A stretch of DNA of 64,000 nucleotides, taken from positions 13,859 through 77,858 of the forward strand of contig JBJDYU010000012.1 in the NCBI GenBank assembly GCA_051867615.1. The letters run 5' to 3'. The notes below the pieces were generated by a model. It saw nothing but the letters and a program-made list of their open reading frames with translations. It ran no database searches and was not told the DNA's origin. Positions 8,281 through 17,079 of the stretch are shown here, piece by piece. Positions within the stretch are counted from its first letter, which is position 1. Each line of letters starts with the position of its first letter. The DNA comes from RGIG5472 sp051867615 (lineage in GTDB: Bacteria > Bacillota > Clostridia > Oscillospirales > Oscillospiraceae). The translations under genes and the position numbers were made by a program.

Positions 8281-10107
8281 ATGACGAAGGACGAGCTGCG
8301 GGAAAAGGCCAACGAGCTGCCCCTGTCCCCGGGGGTCTACCTGATGCTGGACAAGAGCGGCACGGTGATCTATGTGGGCAAGGCGAAAAAGCTGAAAAAC
8401 CGGGTGAGCCAGTATTTCCGGGAGGACGCCTCCCACGCGCTGAAGACCCGGCTCATGGTGGAGCAGGTGCGCGAATTCGACACCATCCTCGTCTCCTCGG
8501 AGTTTGAGGCGCTGGTGCTGGAAAACTCCCTCATCAAGCGCCACCAGCCACGTTACAATATCCTTTTGAAGGACGACAAGGGCTATCCCTTTGTGCGTCT
8601 GGGGGGCGGAGAGTATCCGCGCTTCACGCTGGTGAACCGTGTGGCGGCGGACGGGGCGCGGTACTTCGGCCCCTTCGGCGGGCGGCATGACACCCGCCTG
8701 GCCCTGGATGCGGTGGCAAACGCCCTGAAGCTCCCCACCTGCCGGCGGGAGTTTCCCCGGGATATCGGCAAAGAGCGGCCCTGCCTCAACTTCCACATGG
8801 GCCGCTGCGACGGCTTCTGCCGCCCCTGCATGACGGCGGAGGAGTACCGCCGCCGCATGGAGCAGGCGGTGCTGCTGCTGGAGGGGAAGCTCAGGCAGGT
8901 GACGAAGCCTCTGGAGGAGGAGATGGCCCGGGAGTCGGAGGCGCTGCACTTTGAGCGCTGCGCCGCCCTGCGGGACACCATCGCCGCCATCGAGGTGCTG
9001 GGGAACCGGCAGAAGGTCATCGCCGGCGTCTGCGCGGACACCCACATCTGGGGCCTGTACCGGGGCGACGTGAAGTGGGCCTGCGCCGTTTTGTATATCA
9101 AGGACGGCGCCCTCACCGGCAAGGAAACGCGGGTGTTCGACGTGCCGGTGGAGGAAACGGCGGAGGCGGTGCTGGGGACGTTACTCAACCAGTATTACCT
9201 CACCCGTGGCGCGCTGCCGAAGGAAATACTGCTCCCTCTTGCGCCGGAGGAGCTGGAGAGCCTTGCCGCCGCCTTTACCGAAAAGGCCGGGCGGAGGGTC
9301 TATGTCCGCACGCCCCTGCGTGGCGAGAAAGCGGAGCTGCTCGCCATGGCGGAGCGCAACGCCAGAGAGGAGGCGGAGCACGCCACCGGCGAGGCGGAGC
9401 GGCGCAGCCGGACGCTGGAGCTGCTGGGGAAGTACATGGGCCTGACGGAAGCGCCCCGGCGGCTGGAGTCCTACGATATCTCCAACACCGGCGGTGACGA
9501 TATCGTGGCCTCCATGGTGGTGTCGGAGGACGGGAAATTCGTCAAGGGCGAATACCGGAAATTCCGGATCAAAAGCGTCTCCGGCGCGCCGGACGACTAC
9601 GCCTCCATGCACGAGGCGCTGTCGCGCCGCTTTCAGCGCTACCTGCAGGGGGACGAAAAGTTCTCCCGCCTGCCGGACGCGCTGCTCATCGACGGCGGCG
9701 AGACCCACGCCGCCGTGGCGGAGGCGGTGCTGCGCGAGACAGGGCTTGTCATCCCCGTGTTCGGCATGGTGAAGGACGACCGCCACCGCACCCGGGCGCT
9801 CATCACGGCGGAGGGCCGGGAGATCGGCATCAGCGGCAACGAGGCGGTGTTCAGCTTCGTGGGCCGCATTCAGGAGGAGACCCACCGCTTTGCCGTGACC
9901 TTCCACCACAAGGTCCATGGGAAGCGGGCTGTGGCCTCCCGGCTGGACGCCATTCCGGGCATCGGAAAGACGAGGAAAGCCGCGCTGCTGCGGCGCTTTG
10001 GCAGTGTGAAGGCCGTGGCCGCCGCGTCGAGGGAGGAGCTGCAGGCGGTGCTGCCGCGTCCGGCGGCGGAGGCGGTCTATGAGAGCTTCCACGGCGAAGC
10101 AAAATAA
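8281..10107 (+). CDS. uvrC: Excinuclease ABC subunit C
   Basis: A 608-residue UvrC. It has an N-terminal GIY-YIG nuclease (GVYLMLD...VIYVGKAKKL), a UvrB-binding helix pair near residues 200-235, the RNase H-like nuclease half with SYDISNTGGDDIV and LLIDGGETH, and a C-terminal helix-hairpin-helix (IPGIGKTRKAALLRRFGS). It makes the 3' and 5' incisions in nucleotide excision repair with UvrA and UvrB, neither of which is in the window. AAAGGAGGCGGAGG precedes the ATG. Confidence 0.96.
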   Translation: MTKDELREKANELPLSPGVYLMLDKSGTVIYVGKAKKLKNRVSQYFREDASHALKTRLMVEQVREFDTILVSSEFEALVLENSLIKRHQPRYNILLKDDKGYPFVRLGGGEYPRFTLVNRVAADGARYFGPFGGRHDTRLALDAVANALKLPTCRREFPRDIGKERPCLNFHMGRCDGFCRPCMTAEEYRRRMEQAVLLLEGKLRQVTKPLEEEMARESEALHFERCAALRDTIAAIEVLGNRQKVIAGVCADTHIWGLYRGDVKWACAVLYIKDGALTGKETRVFDVPVEETAEAVLGTLLNQYYLTRGALPKEILLPLAPEELESLAAAFTEKAGRRVYVRTPLRGEKAELLAMAERNAREEAEHATGEAERRSRTLELLGKYMGLTEAPRRLESYDISNTGGDDIVASMVVSEDGKFVKGEYRKFRIKSVSGAPDDYASMHEALSRRFQRYLQGDEKFSRLPDALLIDGGETHAAVAEAVLRETGLVIPVFGMVKDDRHRTRALITAEGREIGISGNEAVFSFVGRIQEETHRFAVTFHHKVHGKRAVASRLDAIPGIGKTRKAALLRRFGSVKAVAAASREELQAVLPRPAAEAVYESFHGEAK

Positions 10108-10115
10108 GCGCCCAG

Positions 10116-10143
10116 GCCCCGCCGGAAAACGGCGGGGCTTTTT
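10116..10143 (+). terminator. Terminator after uvrC
   Basis: GCCCCGCC / GGCGGGGC stem with an A-rich loop, followed by five T. Confidence 0.9.
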
Positions 10144-10178
10144 CAGGAAAGTATTGCCGCAAAAATCCGTGTCAGCGG

Positions 10179-10207
10179 TTGCTATTTATCGAAAAAACAT
10201 ATATAAT
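10179..10207 (+). promoter_or_regulatory. selAB promoter
   Basis: TTGCTA (10179-10184), 17 bp, TATAAT (10202-10207). It leaves a leader of about 100 nt before selA that contains GC-rich repeats but no obvious terminator. Confidence 0.78.
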
Positions 10208-10313
10208 CGATTTATAAAGAAAAGCTTTGCCCAGCGCCCGGAGACCGGGCCGGACGGCGGGGCGGAAGAATACTCCGCCGCGAGAGCGCGGCGGTGAACA
10301 AGGAGTCTCAGAC

Positions 10314-11708
10314 ATGGCGGAAAAGAACGAGATTTTGCGGAGCATCCCCAAGATGGACGAGCTGCTGCGCCTGCCGGCGCTGGCGGCGCTGATGGAGTCG
10401 TCGGCCCCGGCCACGGTGACGGAGGCGGCCCGGGAGACGGTGGAGACCTTCCGCCGTCAGGTCCTGGCGGGGGAGGTCACGGAGCGGATCTACGCGGAGG
10501 AGCTGGCGCAGCGCGTCATCCGGCGGGTGCGGGAGCTGGAACAGCCCTGCTTCCGTCCCATCATCAACGCCACGGGCATCTCCCTGCACACGAATCTGGG
10601 CCGCGCCTGCCTGTCCAAACGCGCGGCGGACGCGGTGCATGGCGTGGTGAGCCGCTATACCAATCTGGAATACAACGTGGAGGAGGGCCGCCGCGGCAGC
10701 CGCTACGACCATGTGGAGAGCCTGCTGAAAAAGGTGACGGGGGCGGAGAGCGCGTTGGTGGTGAACAACAACGCCTCCGCCGTGCTGCTGGTCCTCTGTG
10801 CCATGGCGAACAAGGGCGAGGTGGTCTGCTCCCGCGGAGAGCTGGTGGAGATCGGCGGCGCCTTCCGGGTGCCGGAGATCATGGAGCAGTGCGGCTGCGT
10901 GCTGAAGGAGGTGGGCGCCACCAACAAGACCCACCTGAAGGACTATGAAAAGGCCATCAGTGAGAACACCAAGGCATTGCTGAAGGTGCATACCAGCAAT
11001 TTCAAGATCGTGGGCTTTACAGAGTCGGTATCCCTCGCGGACATGGTGCGGCTGGGCCATGAGCGGGGCCTTCCGGTCATCGAGGACCTTGGCAGCGGCT
11101 CGCTGGTGGACTTGGAGCAGTTCGGCATCCACGACGAGCCCACGGTGCAGGCCTCCGTCCGCTCCGGGGTGGACGTGATCTCGTTCAGCGGCGATAAGCT
11201 GCTGGGCGGCCCGCAGGCGGGCATCATCATCGGTAAGAAGCAGTATATCGATATCATCAAGCGCCATCCCCTGAACCGGGCGGTGCGTGTGGACAAGATG
11301 ACTCTGGCGGCGCTGGAGGCCACGCTGCGCAGCTACGCCGAGGGGGAGGAGACGGCGAAGCGGGAGATCCCCGTTCTCGCCATGCTGAGCGCGTCGCCCA
11401 CGGAGCTTCGCACCAGAGCGGAATTTCTGGCCGCCCTCCTGCGGGAGAAGGGCGTGGCGTGCGAGGTCACGGCGGAGGAGGATCAGGTGGGCGGCGGCAG
11501 CGTCCCCACCCAGCTGCTGCCCACCTTCGCGGTGGCGCTCTCGCCGAAGAACATCAGCGTGGACACGCTGGAGGAGCGGCTGCGCCGGCGGGAGCTGCCC
11601 ATCGTGGGGCGCATCCATGACGGGCGGTACCTGCTGAGCGTGCGCACCATGGACGAAAACGACTTCCCCTATACGGCGGAAGCGGTGAGAGAGGCGCTGG
11701 GCGTATGA
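10314..11708 (+). CDS. selA: L-seryl-tRNA(Sec) selenium transferase
   Basis: A 464-residue PLP enzyme that converts Ser-tRNA(Sec) to Sec-tRNA(Sec) using selenophosphate. The lysine that binds PLP is visible in SFSGDKLLGGPQAG (Lys295), and the N-terminus has the usual NATGISLHTNLGRA motif. ATG 10314 follows AAGGAG; upstream in-frame codons are not conserved. Its stop overlaps the selB start by four bases (ATGA), so the two are translationally coupled. selD (selenophosphate synthase) is not in the window. Confidence 0.96.
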   Translation: MAEKNEILRSIPKMDELLRLPALAALMESSAPATVTEAARETVETFRRQVLAGEVTERIYAEELAQRVIRRVRELEQPCFRPIINATGISLHTNLGRACLSKRAADAVHGVVSRYTNLEYNVEEGRRGSRYDHVESLLKKVTGAESALVVNNNASAVLLVLCAMANKGEVVCSRGELVEIGGAFRVPEIMEQCGCVLKEVGATNKTHLKDYEKAISENTKALLKVHTSNFKIVGFTESVSLADMVRLGHERGLPVIEDLGSGSLVDLEQFGIHDEPTVQASVRSGVDVISFSGDKLLGGPQAGIIIGKKQYIDIIKRHPLNRAVRVDKMTLAALEATLRSYAEGEETAKREIPVLAMLSASPTELRTRAEFLAALLREKGVACEVTAEEDQVGGGSVPTQLLPTFAVALSPKNISVDTLEERLRRRELPIVGRIHDGRYLLSVRTMDENDFPYTAEAVREALGV

Positions 11709-13630
11709 AACACGTGATCATCGGCACCGCGGGCCATGTGGACCACGGCAAGACCGCCCTCATCCGGGCGCTGACGGGCATCGACACGGACCGTCTCGCG
11801 GAGGAGAAAAAGCGGGGCATCACCATCGAGCTGGGCTTCGCCCATCTGGATTTTGACGACGGCACGCAGGCGGGCATCGTGGACGTGCCGGGCCACGAAA
11901 AATTCATCAAGAATATGCTGGCGGGCGCCGGCGGCATCGACCTCGCCATGCTCATCGTGGCGGCGGACGAGGGCTTCATGCCCCAGACCGTGGAGCATCT
12001 GGACATTCTGGAGCTGCTGGGCGTCCAGAACGGCCTTGTGGTCATCACGAAGGTGGACATGGCTGAGCGGGACTGGATCGACATGGTGCGGGAGGATATT
12101 GCCGAGCGGGTGAAGGGCACCTTTTTGGAGGGAAAGCCCATTTACGAGGTCTCCGCCCTGCGGGGCGACGGGATCCCGGAGCTTCGAGCGGCGCTGCGGG
12201 AGCTGGTGAAGTCCGCGGCGGAGAAGGACATGAACGTGCCTTTCCGCCTGCCGGTGGACCGTGTGTTCTCCGTGGACGGCTTCGGCACCGTGGTCACCGG
12301 TACCCTCATCGAGGGCTGCATGAAGGTGGGCGACAGCGCCCAGATCGCTCCGGAGATGACGGAGGCGAAGATCCGCAACCTACAGGTCCACGGGCAGGAC
12401 GTGCCCGCCGCCTATGCGGGACAGCGGGTGGCGGTGAACCTGACGGGCATGAAAAAGGCCGCGCTGGACCGGGGCTGCGCCATTATTAAGCCCGGCAGCG
12501 AAAAGGCCTCCCTCATGCTGGACGTGCGCCTGCGGAACCTGAAGGATTCCGGCCGCATGATCCTGAACAACTCCCAAGTGCATCTCTTTCACGGCTCCCG
12601 GGTGGTGCTGGCGAAGGTGGTGCTGCTGGACCGGGACGTGCTGGAGCCCGGCGAGAGCTGCTATGCGCAGCTGCGCATGACGGAGACCGTGGCCACCCGC
12701 ATCGGGGACCGCTTCGTCGTCCGCTTCTATTCCCCTATGGAGACCATCGGCGGCGGCGTCATTCTGGATGACGCGCCTATGAAGCATAAACGGAATGTTC
12801 CCGCTATCCTCGAGAGCCTGCGCATCCGGGAAAGCGGCAGCGGCAGGGACAAGCTGCTGCATCTGGTGCAGGAGAGCCGCTTTACCCTGCCGGATAAGAA
12901 GACTCTCGCCGCCAAAGCCGCGCTGGAGGAGGTGGCGGTGGAGCGGGAGCTGCAGGCTTTGCTCGCGGAGGGCGCGGTGCGGGAGGCTCTGCCCGGCCGC
13001 TATATCGCCCGGGAGCTGCTGGATCAGGCCTGGGACACCGCCCGGACGCTGCTGACGGAGTTCCATCAGGCGAACCCCCTGCTCCCCGGCATGAAAGGCT
13101 CGGAGCTGCGGCAGAAGCTCTACCGCGGCGCCGACGCCAAGACCGCCGACGCGGTGCTGCACCTGCTGGCGGAGGAGGGCAAGCTGCGCCGGGTGGGCGA
13201 GTGCGTGGCCCTGTCGGACTTCGAGATCGCCATGACGCCGCGGCAGCGGGAGATCGCGGAGGAGCTTCGCCGCGTCTACCACGCCAGCGGCATGGAGCCG
13301 CCCAACACCGACGATGTGCTGGCGCGCTTCTCCGCCGCCGAGCAGGCGGAGGTGCAGCGCGTGCTGGCGAGCCTGATTTCCGACGGAGAGCTGCGGCAGA
13401 TCAGCGAGCAGATCCTCTATGACGGCGAGGTGTTCCGGGATATCTGCCGGAAGACGGCGGCCCATTTCGAGAGCCACGATACGCTGACGCTGGCGGAGCT
13501 GCGGGATCTTCTGGGCTCCTCCCGGAAGTATACCCAGGCGCTGCTGGAGACCTTTGACAAGCTGCGCTATACCCGCAACGAAAACAATGTCCGGCGGCTG
13601 TATCTGGGCTTTGACCGGGAAAATGACTGA
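11705..13630 (+). CDS. selB: Selenocysteine-specific elongation factor
   Basis: A 641-residue SelB. The EF-Tu-like GTPase is intact: G1 GHVDHGKT at residues 10-17, G3 DVPGHE, G4 TKVD. After the beta-barrel domains come the C-terminal winged-helix repeats that bind the SECIS hairpin. SelB brings Sec-tRNA to in-frame UGA codons. It overlaps selA by four bases and is followed within 100 bp by tRNA-Sec. I looked for in-frame UGA selenoprotein genes nearby and saw no clear one. Confidence 0.96.
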   Translation: MKHVIIGTAGHVDHGKTALIRALTGIDTDRLAEEKKRGITIELGFAHLDFDDGTQAGIVDVPGHEKFIKNMLAGAGGIDLAMLIVAADEGFMPQTVEHLDILELLGVQNGLVVITKVDMAERDWIDMVREDIAERVKGTFLEGKPIYEVSALRGDGIPELRAALRELVKSAAEKDMNVPFRLPVDRVFSVDGFGTVVTGTLIEGCMKVGDSAQIAPEMTEAKIRNLQVHGQDVPAAYAGQRVAVNLTGMKKAALDRGCAIIKPGSEKASLMLDVRLRNLKDSGRMILNNSQVHLFHGSRVVLAKVVLLDRDVLEPGESCYAQLRMTETVATRIGDRFVVRFYSPMETIGGGVILDDAPMKHKRNVPAILESLRIRESGSGRDKLLHLVQESRFTLPDKKTLAAKAALEEVAVERELQALLAEGAVREALPGRYIARELLDQAWDTARTLLTEFHQANPLLPGMKGSELRQKLYRGADAKTADAVLHLLAEEGKLRRVGECVALSDFEIAMTPRQREIAEELRRVYHASGMEPPNTDDVLARFSAAEQAEVQRVLASLISDGELRQISEQILYDGEVFRDICRKTAAHFESHDTLTLAELRDLLGSSRKYTQALLETFDKLRYTRNENNVRRLYLGFDREND

Positions 13631-13686
13631 GATCGCCTCCCCCGGGTGGGGGTGAGCGGCAGAAAACCTTTGGCGGGAGATTGGAC

Positions 13687-13715
13687 TTGCCTTATGCGGG
13701 CAAGTGTGCTATAAT
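13687..13715 (+). promoter_or_regulatory. tRNA-Sec promoter
   Basis: TTGCCT (13687-13692), 17 bp, TATAAT (13710-13715). The predicted start lies 5-6 bases before the mature tRNA 5' end, so the tRNA is transcribed separately from selAB. Confidence 0.82.
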
Positions 13716-13726
13716 CCCCTTTGCAT

Positions 13727-13823
13727 GGGAGTAGCTGGGTGCTGGTGTGCCCCGCGGTCTTCAAAACCGTTGTTGGTGGTGAAGAGCTGCCTGGGTGGGT
13801 TCGATTCCCACATATTCCCGCCA
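13727..13823 (+). tRNA. selC: tRNA-Sec (anticodon TCA)
   Basis: A 97-base tRNA with encoded CCA. The acceptor is GGGAGTA / TATTCCC with one G-U pair, the discriminator is G73, the anticodon loop is CTTCAAA (anticodon TCA) on a GCGGT / ACCGT stem, the variable arm is long, and the T arm is GTGGG / CCCAC around TTCGATT. The long extra arm, TCA anticodon and selAB neighbours identify it as the selenocysteine tRNA. Position 8 against its partner looks like a G-A mismatch rather than the eighth acceptor pair seen in E. coli. Confidence 0.95.
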
Positions 13824-13828
13824 GAGGA

Positions 13829-13864
13829 AGGAATGCCGCGCAGACGGCATTCCTTTTTCTTTTT
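13829..13864 (+). terminator. Terminator after tRNA-Sec
   Basis: A perfect 10-bp stem AGGAATGCCG / CGGCATTCCT with a 6-base loop and an interrupted T tract. It ends only 27 bp before the LysR start, so transcription through it could also feed the LysR gene. Confidence 0.92.
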
Positions 13865-13890
13865 ATATTACAACAGGGGAGGGAGCGACT

Positions 13891-14817
13891 ATGGACATCA
13901 AGCAGCTGGAGGCCTTTGCCCGGGTGGTGGAAAACAACAGCTTTTCCAAGACGGCGGAGATGCTGCACCTGACCCAGCCCACCATCAGCGCCCATATCGC
14001 GTCGCTGGAGAAGGAGCTGAAGATCAAGCTCATCGTCCGCACCACCAAGGAGATCTACCCCTCCGACGCGGGCAAGCTGCTGTATGAATACGCGCGAAAG
14101 ATTTTGCAGCTGCGCGAGGAGGCGGAGGAGGCCATCCAGGCTTTCTCCCGGGAGATGCGCGGCACCATTTCCCTCGCCACCTCCACCATCCCGGGGCAGT
14201 ACTATCTGCCGAAGCTGCTGCAGAGCTTCCGCCGCAGCTATCCCGATATCACTTTCAATATCCAGATGATGGACAGCACGCAGGTGGTGGAGTGCGTGGG
14301 CTCCCGGGGGGCGGAGATCGGCCTTTGCGGCACCATGATCGACGCGCCCAAGTGCGTGTATAAGGAGTTCGCCCGGGACCGTCTGGTGATCATCACGCCC
14401 AACACGCCGGAGTATCAGCAGTATCTTGCCACGGGCTTTCCCGTGCAGCAGATCATGCAGGAGACCTTCATCAGCCGGGAGAGCGGCAGCGGCACCCGCA
14501 AGGAGACGGAGCAGTTCCTGCGGGAGATGGGGGTGGACCCCAGCAAGCTGGACGTGGCCATCGAGGTGCAGTCTACCGAGAACATCAAGCAGATGGTGTC
14601 GGAGGGGCTTGGCATCGCGGTGATCTCCCGCAGCGCGGCGGAGAATTACTGCCAGTTCCAGAAGATCCTGGCTTTCGATTTCGAGAGCGTGAGCCTGCGG
14701 CGCAAGCTCTATCTCGTGCGGCACAAAAACGGCGTGCTGTCCCCTATCGCCCAGGTGTTTTACAGCTTCGCGGAGGAGTATTACGCCGGGAATCTGAAAG
14801 GCCAGGAAAAGCAGTGA
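13891..14817 (+). CDS. LysR regulator, selenium-metabolism type
   Basis: A 308-residue LysR protein. The N-terminal winged helix (MDIKQLEAFARVVENNSF...LTQPTISAHI) is followed by a LysR effector-binding domain. Sequence and place next to tRNA-Sec match the subgroup named selenium metabolism-associated LysR regulators. AGGGGAGGG precedes ATG 13891. A clear paralogue sits at 49937-50875. The ligand and targets are unknown; control of selenium uptake or selAB is inference from position. No separate promoter is obvious between the tRNA terminator and the gene. Confidence 0.85.
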   Translation: MDIKQLEAFARVVENNSFSKTAEMLHLTQPTISAHIASLEKELKIKLIVRTTKEIYPSDAGKLLYEYARKILQLREEAEEAIQAFSREMRGTISLATSTIPGQYYLPKLLQSFRRSYPDITFNIQMMDSTQVVECVGSRGAEIGLCGTMIDAPKCVYKEFARDRLVIITPNTPEYQQYLATGFPVQQIMQETFISRESGSGTRKETEQFLREMGVDPSKLDVAIEVQSTENIKQMVSEGLGIAVISRSAAENYCQFQKILAFDFESVSLRRKLYLVRHKNGVLSPIAQVFYSFAEEYYAGNLKGQEKQ

Positions 14818-14856
14818 TGCACAATATATTGCGCATTTCGCATAATATATGAACAA

Positions 14857-14886
14857 AACCCGCGGGCCCGAAGGGGCCCGCGGGTT
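14857..14886 (-). terminator. Terminator between convergent genes
   Basis: A 13-bp perfect stem AACCCGCGGGCCC / GGGCCCGCGGGTT. On the minus strand it is followed by TTTTGTT, serving the sulfatase gene; in the plus direction the T run is weaker, but it probably also ends the LysR transcript. Confidence 0.88.
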
Positions 14887-14901
14887 CGTCTTTGCGGAGC
14901 G

Positions 14902-16779
14902 TTATGTCACCGTTTTGTACTTTATCTTATAGTAGGTCCAGCTTTTGAGCTTGTTGACCGCTTCCGCCAGGGACTCCGGCGGCTCGGTGAAAAGCTCTCC
15001 CTCCGCCGTCAGGCCTGCGCCATTGCGGTAGACGGGCATCTCACGCCGAAGAGCGTTCAAAAAGTCGAACCAGGGGCTTTCGCCGCTGCGGCCTGTCAGC
15101 TCCAGCACCGCCGCGCCGAGGTAGCTTGCATTGATGCTGCCGCCCTGGGGGAGAGCCAGCGCCTCCGCCGCGTCCGCAAAGTCCAGCGCCGCCGCGCCCG
15201 CGTCATTGCACCAGATGAGATATGGCGTGCGATAGGAGCAGAAGGGGTCCGCGGCCGCGTCGCCGTCCGCCACGTCCAGCCCCAGTTCCCGGTAGCCCAG
15301 GCGGTCGTCCCCCAGATGGGGCAGGTGGTCGCCGTAAAACACCAGCACCACCGGCTCGTCGGTTTGGGAGAAATACGCCGTGAGGCGGCCCAGCATGGCG
15401 TCCGCGTCCCGGATGCCCTCGGTGTAGACCGAGAGCATGGTCTCCGTCTCCTGCGAGACAGACACTGCCGTCTTTACCGCCGGAATGACTGCGTCGCCGT
15501 ACTTATCGGCGGTGTAGGACATATGGTTCTGGATGGTGACGGTGAGATTGCAGAGCGTCTCGCCCGCCGCCACGGCGGCCTCGAACTGCCGCTCCAAAAA
15601 GGCCGCCGTGTAGTCATCCGTCACCCAGCTGCCCTTATACGCCGGGTCTTCCATCTGGTCGACGAAATACGTCTCCTCCGCGCCCAGCCAGCGGTAGACG
15701 TTCTCCCGGTTATAGAACCAGTCGTTGCCGGGGTGGATGAAGCTGGTGTGGTAGCCGTCTGCCTGAAACACCCGCAGGATGCTGTCCATGTTCCGGGTAA
15801 AGGTGCGGAAGGCGGAGGTGCTGGACTGGCTGAGCATGGTGGTCTGCATACCGGTGAGCACATCGAACTCGGTGTTGGCGGTGCCGCCGGCAAAGTTCGG
15901 CACCACCAGATAGCCGCTGAGGGCATTGGGGGACTGCTGGAGGGCGTGGAAATTCGTGAGCGGGTCGTCTCCCTCCTCAAAGAGGAAAACGTCCCGGTCC
16001 GTCAGGTCGGAAAAGGCCTCGTTCATAATGAAAATGACATGGACGTTGGGGGCGAGATGGGACTCCGTCCCGCCCTCCTCGTAGGCCGCGGCCTCCGCCT
16101 TGTCGAAGCCCTCCGGCTTTTCAATGCGGTAGGTGCTGAAATTGTAGCAGAAGCAGTAGGGGAAGCCCAGCTCGTTATAGACCACGGTGATGTGGTCGAA
16201 ATAGCTGCAATAGAAGGAGCGGTACAGCGTGGGAGAAGCATAGAGCGTCAGGATGAGGGCCGCCAGCACGCCGAGGGCCGCCGCGCAGCCGCCGAAGCGA
16301 AGCAGGCGGCGCTTCGCCTTTCCCTCCACCCGCCGCTGGCGCAGAATCAGGCCCAGCGCCGCCATGGCGGCAGTGCTCAGCAGTACTACCGCGATCTGTA
16401 CCCACGGGAAGGTGATGTTGTAGTTCCCCATGGCGTCGGCGACCTCTTTCAGCAGTCCAAGGTCGGAGGGGTACACCGGCTCGTCCCGCACGGTGATCTT
16501 CACGCGGTTGGCCAGGGACAGCACGCCCCAGATAAAGTGGGACAGCGCCGCGCCATAGCAGGTGTTTTGCAGCAGCAGTCCCAGGGCCAGCGCGGTCAGG
16601 AACAGCGGCAGCCAGTTCAGCAGCAGCAAATGGGGCTGCAGCCGCAGCATATTTTTCAGCAGATATATAAAGCTCACCGGCTGGACCCAGAGGACCACGG
16701 CGGTGGAAAAGCCGGACAGGAGCGCCAGCAGCAGAAGCTGCCCGGGAAGACCCGGCGTTCTTTTCGGCAGTTGTTTCAT
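14902..16779 (-). CDS. LTA synthase-like membrane sulfatase
   Basis: A 625-residue protein. About five hydrophobic segments in the first 230 residues anchor it in the membrane; an extracellular alkaline-phosphatase/sulfatase-type domain follows. Catalytic features of the lipoteichoic acid synthase family are visible: IMNEAFSD (metal-binding Glu and Asp), a Thr in GGTANTEFDVLTG as likely nucleophile, and YGDHLP near the end. Such enzymes transfer glycerophosphate or modify surface glycans. ATG 16779 was chosen because the 50 codons upstream lack conservation and contain the promoter. No glycan genes are adjacent, so the substrate is open. Confidence 0.85.
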   Translation of the reverse strand: MKQLPKRTPGLPGQLLLLALLSGFSTAVVLWVQPVSFIYLLKNMLRLQPHLLLLNWLPLFLTALALGLLLQNTCYGAALSHFIWGVLSLANRVKITVRDEPVYPSDLGLLKEVADAMGNYNITFPWVQIAVVLLSTAAMAALGLILRQRRVEGKAKRRLLRFGGCAAALGVLAALILTLYASPTLYRSFYCSYFDHITVVYNELGFPYCFCYNFSTYRIEKPEGFDKAEAAAYEEGGTESHLAPNVHVIFIMNEAFSDLTDRDVFLFEEGDDPLTNFHALQQSPNALSGYLVVPNFAGGTANTEFDVLTGMQTTMLSQSSTSAFRTFTRNMDSILRVFQADGYHTSFIHPGNDWFYNRENVYRWLGAEETYFVDQMEDPAYKGSWVTDDYTAAFLERQFEAAVAAGETLCNLTVTIQNHMSYTADKYGDAVIPAVKTAVSVSQETETMLSVYTEGIRDADAMLGRLTAYFSQTDEPVVLVFYGDHLPHLGDDRLGYRELGLDVADGDAAADPFCSYRTPYLIWCNDAGAAALDFADAAEALALPQGGSINASYLGAAVLELTGRSGESPWFDFLNALRREMPVYRNGAGLTAEGELFTEPPESLAEAVNKLKSWTYYKIKYKTVT

Positions 16780-16830
16780 AGATGCGCCTCGCTTTCGCCA
16801 ATGAAAAGGGTGGAACAGTTGCAGGATATT

Positions 16831-16859
16831 ATTATACCCGCATCCCGCCGGAAAAGCAA
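16831..16859 (-). promoter_or_regulatory. Sulfatase promoter
   Basis: On the minus strand: TTGCTT, 17 bp, TATAAT; -10 at 16831-16836, -35 at 16854-16859. The region 16860-16935 just upstream has two copies of TTGGCTCCCGG. Confidence 0.78.
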
Positions 16860-17014
16860 GGCGGGAGCGGAGGGGGCGTTGGCTCCCGGTGTAGGAGCGG
16901 CGCGGGCTTTGGCTCCCGGCTGTCATCATCCCGGTTTTGTCATGGCCGGCTTTTGGGATGCAGCGTGCAGTCGGTGAAATCGGCGAGTTTCGGACTCGGC
17001 AATACGAAAAGGAC

Positions 17015-17056
17015 GCTCCCTCTCCCGGCGCGGGGAGAAAGAGCGCCCCTTTTTTC
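17015..17056. terminator. Bidirectional terminator near SDR gene
   Basis: An imperfect GC-rich hairpin (GCTCCCTCTCCC against GGGAGAAAGAGC) flanked by a T run on each strand. It lies just beyond the stop of the minus-strand SDR gene. Confidence 0.7.
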
Positions 17057-17079
17057 GTATCTGACAGACCGGCGTACCC

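Noticed and set aside
13630..13830. A small protein frame across the tRNA-Sec region
   Set aside because: The stretch folds as a complete tRNA with its own promoter and terminator; the overlapping frames have no ribosome-binding site.
16860..16935. Two TTGGCTCCCGG direct repeats upstream of the sulfatase promoter as an operator
   Set aside because: Only two copies in GC-rich sequence with no symmetry; likely chance or local duplication.
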